A DNA stretch of 10,392 nt from Firmicutes bacterium UBA6811 (GTDB lineage: Bacteria > Bacillota > SHA-98 > UBA4971), in contig DKEX01000058.1 of NCBI GenBank assembly GCA_002452295.1, forward strand, positions 1 to 10,392, in the 5' to 3' direction. This document shows, in pieces, positions 6,788 to 10,392 of this stretch. Under the pieces are notes generated by a model, which was given only the letters and a program-made list of their open reading frames with translations, searched no databases and was not told where the DNA came from. Position 1 is the first letter of the stretch. Each line of letters starts with the position of its first letter. The translations under genes were made by a program, and so were the position numbers.

Positions 6788-6803
6788 GTGCAACCGCTTG
6801 CAC
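6788..6803. promoter_or_regulatory. LacI-family operator O2
   Basis: GTGCAACCGCTTGCAC differs from O1 at one base; the CGTGCAA/TTGCACG arms extend to 6787-6804. Centres of O1 and O2 are 79 bp apart. Two operators at this distance are common where a tetrameric LacI-family protein loops DNA, but loop formation is inference. Confidence 0.65.
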
Positions 6804-6804
6804 G

Positions 6805-6823
6805 CCCCAGGAGGGGCCTGGGG
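6805..6823 (+). other. Stem-loop adjoining operator O2
   Basis: CCCCAGG (6805-6811) pairs perfectly with CCTGGGG (6817-6823) around a 5-base AGGGG loop. It begins directly after the O2 arm. No T-run follows. It could be a leader hairpin if transcription starts upstream of O1. Confidence 0.4.
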
Positions 6824-6921
6824 AAAGCAGCTTGTGAGCCGAGCTTCTTGACCAAGTGGTGGTTCCCCAGATTCTGCGTCGACAGAGCGACGGGGGTCCT
6901 CGAGGGCCTCCGGCCGGGGAG

Positions 6922-6950
6922 GTGACAGCGGGAGAAACTGCATGTACCAT
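6922..6950 (+). promoter_or_regulatory. Candidate sigma-A-type promoter for the importer operon
   Basis: GTGACA (5 of 6 to the -35 consensus) and TACCAT (4 of 6 to the -10 consensus) are separated by 17 bases. A start near 6957 would leave a leader of about 78 bases before the GTG at 7035. The operators would then lie 120-240 bp upstream, which is far for direct repression; the other candidate is the weak pair at 6674/6696. Confidence 0.3.
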
Positions 6951-7034
6951 TTACCCGGTGGAGCTGAATCGTGCCTGAGCTGATGGCTGGGGAGACTTGC
7001 GACATCTCACAACGAAAAGGGAGGGCGAAAGACC

Positions 7035-8222
7035 GTGTTTAAGAGGATTCTGCTCGTGGCGTGCGCGCTATTGCTCGTCGCTACGTGCGCGGCGTTTGCT
7101 GCTGACGCGAAGACCCTGACGTGCATAGGCCCGTGGTCCGGAGCGGAGATGGAGGCGTTCGTGCCGGTCCTTCAAGCGTTCGAGAAGGAGACGGGGATAA
7201 AGGTCGACTACCGCATCTACCGTGGTGAAGATCTCTCTGCCCAGTTGCCAGCGCAGTTCTCGGCGAAGACCACGCCCGGCGACGTCATCTTCATGTGGTC
7301 GTGGTTCATCGCCAAGCAGGGAGAGGCTGGGCATGCCCTGGAGCTCACAGGGCTCATCAAGGACGGCGACTACCTGCCGGGCGCCCTCGATGGCCTCAAG
7401 GTAGGAGGCAAGCTCTACGGCATAGCGTATACGGGCAAGGTGAAACCCGGCTTCTGGTACCGGAAGTCTTTCTTCCAGAAGCACGGCCTGACTCCGCCCA
7501 CCACGTGGGAGGAGTTCGTCGCGCTTCTCGACAAGATAGCGAAGATCCCCGGCATCAAGGCGCCCATCGTGAGCGGTGACAGCGTTGGCTGGCCGCTCTC
7601 CGACGTGACCGAGCACTTCATCGCGACGTTCGGCGGCCCGCAGTTGCACAAGGAGTTGACCGCCGGCACCATCGCGTGGACCGACCCGGTCGTCAAGGGC
7701 ATCTTCGAGGGCAGGCTCGTGCCGCTCCTCAAGGCGAAGCGCTTCAGCGAGCCCATCGAGTGGACCCAGGCTCTGGAGTTGTGGTGGCAGGGCGACTACG
7801 GTCTCTACTTCATGGGAAGCTGGATAACCGGCATGGTGAAGGACCCGAGCGACCTCGGCGTGTTCTCGCTGCCTGGAGCGCGGGGCATAGTCTTCGGCGC
7901 TGACTACGCCTTCGTGCCGGCGTACACCAAGCACCCCGAGGAAGCGAAGAAGCTCATCCAGTTCCTCGCCACCAAGGGACAGGAGATCCAGGTGACGAAG
8001 GGCGGACACATTGCCACATACACGAAGGTGCCGCTGGATGCCTACCCGCCTGTTGACAGGGGCGTGGCGGAGCTTCTCACCGGCCGCGTGGCGCTATCTG
8101 ACATGGACGACACCATCGGCGGAGAGTTCCAGCCGACGTTCTGGGACCAGCTCAAACTCCTGTGGGTGAAGCCGGACAGGTGCACTGAAGTGCTCGAGAC
8201 TCTGGAGAAGAAGGCTCCGTGA
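7035..8222 (+). CDS. Extracellular solute-binding protein, family 1, of a sugar ABC importer
   Basis: This 395-residue protein starts at GTG 7035 behind GGGAGG (7019-7024). It has a clear signal peptide (MFKRILLVACALLLVATCAAFA, cleavage probably after AFA). A Cys within VATC could act as a lipid anchor, but Thr just before it is unusual for a lipobox. The mature part has the family-1 layout: LTCIGPWSGAEMEAFVPVLQ, then FEKETGIKVDYRIY, GDVIFMW in the first lobe, the crossover PTTWEEFVALLDKIAK, ALELWWQGDYGLYFMGSW, and late ADYAFVPAYTKHPEEAKKLIQFLA. Such proteins capture oligosaccharides or sugar derivatives outside the membrane and deliver them to the permease pair encoded next. The Trp-rich pocket segment fits a sugar ligand; which sugar cannot be said. 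It is the first gene of the operon. Confidence 0.93.
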   Translation: MFKRILLVACALLLVATCAAFAADAKTLTCIGPWSGAEMEAFVPVLQAFEKETGIKVDYRIYRGEDLSAQLPAQFSAKTTPGDVIFMWSWFIAKQGEAGHALELTGLIKDGDYLPGALDGLKVGGKLYGIAYTGKVKPGFWYRKSFFQKHGLTPPTTWEEFVALLDKIAKIPGIKAPIVSGDSVGWPLSDVTEHFIATFGGPQLHKELTAGTIAWTDPVVKGIFEGRLVPLLKAKRFSEPIEWTQALELWWQGDYGLYFMGSWITGMVKDPSDLGVFSLPGARGIVFGADYAFVPAYTKHPEEAKKLIQFLATKGQEIQVTKGGHIATYTKVPLDAYPPVDRGVAELLTGRVALSDMDDTIGGEFQPTFWDQLKLLWVKPDRCTEVLETLEKKAP

Positions 8223-8272
8223 CACAGACGGATTCCTCTCGCATGCGGACCATCAGGTAACAGGCGACGTGT

Positions 8273-8304
8273 GCGGGCGCGGCCGGTTGCCCGGCTGCGC
8301 CCGC
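8273..8304 (+). other. Strong intercistronic stem-loop after the binding-protein gene
   Basis: GCGGGCGCGGCCGG (8273-8286) pairs with CCGGCTGCGCCCGC (8291-8304) over 14 bp with one G-U pair and a TTGC loop. It stands 50 bases past the stop and about 80 before the permease start. With no T-run it is not a classical terminator; such hairpins after binding-protein genes commonly stabilise the upstream mRNA and give more binding protein than permease. Confidence 0.7.
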
Positions 8305-8383
8305 CCGGAGCATGCATGGAAGTACGCATGGAAGAGAAAGAGGATCGCGCACCCTGCCACGGGTCAGGAGAGGAGCTCTGGAC

Positions 8384-9259
8384 ATGAAAGAGAAATTCCT
8401 CCGCCCGCTTTTCTTTGTGCCGGCCCTGGTGTTGCTCGCGGCCTTCGTGATCTACCCCGTGGTGAACACCGTGTGGCTGAGCTTCCTTTCGCCGGATGGC
8501 AACTTCGTTGCTCTTGACAACTACGCCGATGTGTTGAGCCAGCAGGAGATGGTGGACCTCCGGGGGTTCCAGAGGGGCTTTCCATACGGAGCGCTCATTC
8601 ACAACTTCATGTGGCTGGTCATTCACCTCCCCCTGACCGTGCTGGCGGGGCTCGCCCTTGCGATCCTTTTGAGAGGCGTCAGAGGCGGCTCCATCATAAA
8701 GTCCATAGTGTTCCTGGGAATGGTCACGCCCATGATCGTAGGCGGAATCATCCTGCGTTTCATGTTCGACGGAAGCATAGGCATAGTGCCAGGCATCGCG
8801 AGGCTGTTCGGGGGGTCTCCCGAGACGCTCACGGCATACCCGGAGACCGCCCTTCTCTCGCTCATCCTTGGGTCCCTGTGGCTGTGGGTCCCCTTTGGAA
8901 TGGTGCTCTACTCCGCCGGGCTGGAGACGATCCCTTCGGAAGTATACGAGGCGGCCATGATTGACGGGGCAAAGCCCCTTTCCATGTTCTTCAATATCAC
9001 TTTTCCGCTTCTACGGCCCATCACCGAGGTCGTTGTGACCATGACCTTCCTGTGGGACCTGAAGATCTTCGACGTGGTGTACGCCGCGACGATGGGAGGC
9101 CCCGGCGGAGCCTCCAACGTGCTGGCGCTGCAGATGTATTTCTACGCCTTCCGCAAGTTCGACTTCAACAGCGCAGCGGTGGTCGCGTGCGTTCTGATGT
9201 TGCTGACCACAGCGGTCGCTGCCCCGATGATGATAAGGTCCGCCCGGGAAGCGAGGTGA
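8384..9259 (+). CDS. Sugar ABC importer permease, MalF/UgpA type
   Basis: A 291-residue inner-membrane protein with about six hydrophobic spans. I start it at ATG 8384 because AGGAG (8371-8375) lies 8 bases ahead and the next residues KEKFLRPLFFVPALVLLAAFVIYP are the usual first span; a frame start at 8312 adds an Arg-rich stretch without a ribosome site and overlaps the end of the intercistronic spacer. The conserved cytoplasmic loop that docks on the ATPase is present (YEAAMIDGAKPLSMFFNITF, with E189, A190, A191 and G195). The late TMGGPGGASNVLALQMYFYAF segment is typical of this subfamily. It would pair with the next permease to form the channel. It is separated from the binding-protein gene by 161 bp, including the stem-loop. 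Confidence 0.93.
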   Translation: MKEKFLRPLFFVPALVLLAAFVIYPVVNTVWLSFLSPDGNFVALDNYADVLSQQEMVDLRGFQRGFPYGALIHNFMWLVIHLPLTVLAGLALAILLRGVRGGSIIKSIVFLGMVTPMIVGGIILRFMFDGSIGIVPGIARLFGGSPETLTAYPETALLSLILGSLWLWVPFGMVLYSAGLETIPSEVYEAAMIDGAKPLSMFFNITFPLLRPITEVVVTMTFLWDLKIFDVVYAATMGGPGGASNVLALQMYFYAFRKFDFNSAAVVACVLMLLTTAVAAPMMIRSAREAR

Positions 9260-9266
9260 TCGAGGA

Positions 9267-10100
9267 ATGCGAAGAAAAGGCTTGACACAGGTGTCCAGAG
9301 ACTCGCTGGCATGGCTCATCGGGCTTGTGTGGATAATCCCGTTCCTCGGCATCTTCATGGCGGCGATACGGCCTCTCGGCGAGATCATCCACGGCTGGTG
9401 GAGGTTCGAGTCTTTCACCCCCACCTTGCGCAACTTCATCGCCGCGTGGAACCACCCGGCCGCCCCGCTTTCGCAGGGGATAGTCAACTCTCTGAAGGTC
9501 GCCGTCCCGGGCACCGTTGTGCCGCTGCTCGTCGCGGCTATCGCGGCGTACGGGTTTGCCAGGTTCAAGTTTGCCATAAAGACCTACCTATTCCTCACCA
9601 TCGTGATGCTCATGACCATACCGCAGCAGATGATCGCGGTGCCGATTTTCCAGATCATGAGAAACCTCGGCCTTGTTGATACTCCCCTTGGGCTCGTGCT
9701 CGTCCACTCCGCATGGGGAATCCCGTGGATCCTTTTCTTCATGAGGAACTTCCTCACCACGCTGCCCATCGAGGTCGAGGAGGCTGCGCGAGTGGACGGG
9801 GCGTCGGACCTCCGTGTGTTCTTCCAGATTGTGCTCCCGATGTGCATCCCTGCGCTGGTATCGTCGGCGGTGCTGCAGTTCATGTGGGTCTGGAACGACT
9901 TCTTCCTGGCCCTCATCCTCATATACTCGCCCGACAAGCTCCTCGCCACGCAGCGCATCCCCCTTCTCCGCGGGATGTACCACATCGACTGGGGGATCCT
10001 GACCGCCGGCACCATGCTGGTGATGCTGGCCCCGATCCTCGTGTTCGCCTTCCTACAGCGGTACTATGTCAGGGGGATGGTCGGATGGGTGTCCAAGTAG
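9267..10100 (+). CDS. Sugar ABC importer permease, MalG/UgpE type
   Basis: A 277-residue membrane protein starting at ATG 9267, 7 bases past the first permease stop. Its GAGGTGA ribosome site (9253-9259) overlaps that stop codon, so the two are translationally coupled. It has about six spans, the MalG-like middle (LTIVMLMTIPQQMIAVPIF and GLVLVHSAWGIPWILFFMRN), the EAA docking loop (EEAARVDGASDLRVFFQIVL, with E172, A173, A174 and G178), and the usual WVWNDFFLALI after it. It forms the translocation pore with the upstream permease. No ATPase gene follows within the remaining 292 bases, so the complex probably uses a shared MsmX/UgpC-type ATPase encoded elsewhere. Confidence 0.94.
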   Translation: MRRKGLTQVSRDSLAWLIGLVWIIPFLGIFMAAIRPLGEIIHGWWRFESFTPTLRNFIAAWNHPAAPLSQGIVNSLKVAVPGTVVPLLVAAIAAYGFARFKFAIKTYLFLTIVMLMTIPQQMIAVPIFQIMRNLGLVDTPLGLVLVHSAWGIPWILFFMRNFLTTLPIEVEEAARVDGASDLRVFFQIVLPMCIPALVSSAVLQFMWVWNDFFLALILIYSPDKLLATQRIPLLRGMYHIDWGILTAGTMLVMLAPILVFAFLQRYYVRGMVGWVSK

Positions 10101-10366
10101 TCCTCACGCGATATCCTGGCCCGGCAGTTCAGGTTTCCCGGACCTCATCGGCCGTGCGGTCCGCGCGGCTCCTTCGGGCCTCCCGGGCGGACCTCGGTGG
10201 ACCCGCGGACGGACGCCACGTCAGGTAGCAGGCGGTACCAAAAGCACGGCTGGGCGTGGCAATGCAGCCATCACCCACGTATTGTGTGTGCGGGCAGGAG
10301 CCGTAGAGGCCCGATGGATATGGCGGCCCGCGATGGATAACAGTCCTGGAAAACGTGATAAGCATG
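10101..10366. other. Region after the permease genes with no supported gene
   Basis: No frame here has both a ribosome binding site and recognisable protein features. It is GC-rich with several short partial dyads but no clear intrinsic terminator. A short direct repeat (GATGGATA with GGCCCG before it) occurs near 10308-10320 and 10325-10339. Confidence 0.4.
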
Positions 10367-10392
10367 CGGAGACGGAGACGGAGACGGAGACG
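10367..10392 (+). repeat. (CGGAGA)n hexanucleotide repeat running off the window
   Basis: Four exact tandem copies of CGGAGA plus CG reach the right edge, so the true length is unknown. An ATG at 10364-10366 directly in front would read Met followed by alternating CGG and AGA Arg codons, but it has no good ribosome site. Such a repeat can change copy number by slippage without breaking a frame. Confidence 0.8.

Noticed and set aside
7035..7105. Lipoprotein signal in the solute-binding protein
   Set aside because: The only suitably placed Cys follows VAT, which is a poor lipobox; an ordinary cleavage after AFA is equally good, so it is not called.
8312..8383. Upstream start (8312) for the first permease
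   Set aside because: It adds an Arg-rich stretch without a ribosome site, whereas ATG 8384 has AGGAG at the right distance.

Overview
The window is GC-rich bacterial DNA with strong Shine-Dalgarno sites and some GTG starts. The combination of a putative Amidase_6-type secreted protein, a LacI-family regulator and a family-1 sugar ABC importer fits a high-GC member of the Bacillota (a Limnochordia- or Symbiobacterium-like lineage). That placement is inference from gene content; there is no rRNA or marker gene here.

Left part, minus strand (1-3835): a lacI-type regulator (GTG start at 3835) is followed after 4 bases by a very large soluble protein of at least 861 residues that runs off the left edge. 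They look like one operon. The large protein is not recognisable as a named family; by its context it may be a carbohydrate-active enzyme. Both proteins carry unusual low-complexity inserts.

Centre (3836-4777): nearly 1 kb without a gene. It holds the lacI leader (20-bp tandem repeat, TTGCGCA dyad) and then a 611-bp element bounded by 17-bp perfect inverted repeats. The interior of this element is an array of about 17 diverged units spaced 30, 30, 31 bp over and over, alternating between two motif types. This is the most unusual structure in the window. Its right terminal repeat supplies the stop codon of the next gene.

4774-6558: a single-domain EamA/DMT permease (minus) lies divergent to a secreted, two-part Amidase_6-type protein (plus).

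6559-7034: a regulatory region with two LacI-type palindromic operators (GTGCAACCGGTTGCAC and a near copy 79 bp on), a hairpin and a candidate promoter.

7035-10100: solute-binding protein and two permeases of a sugar ABC importer. A strong stem-loop follows the binding-protein gene. No ATPase gene is visible, so a shared ATPase elsewhere is likely. The right end (10101-10392) has no supported gene and finishes in a (CGGAGA)n repeat at the window edge.

A plausible overall reading is that the importer brings in an oligosaccharide, the large cytosolic protein may process it, and the LacI-type protein senses a sugar and controls both. Only the operators and gene order support this.
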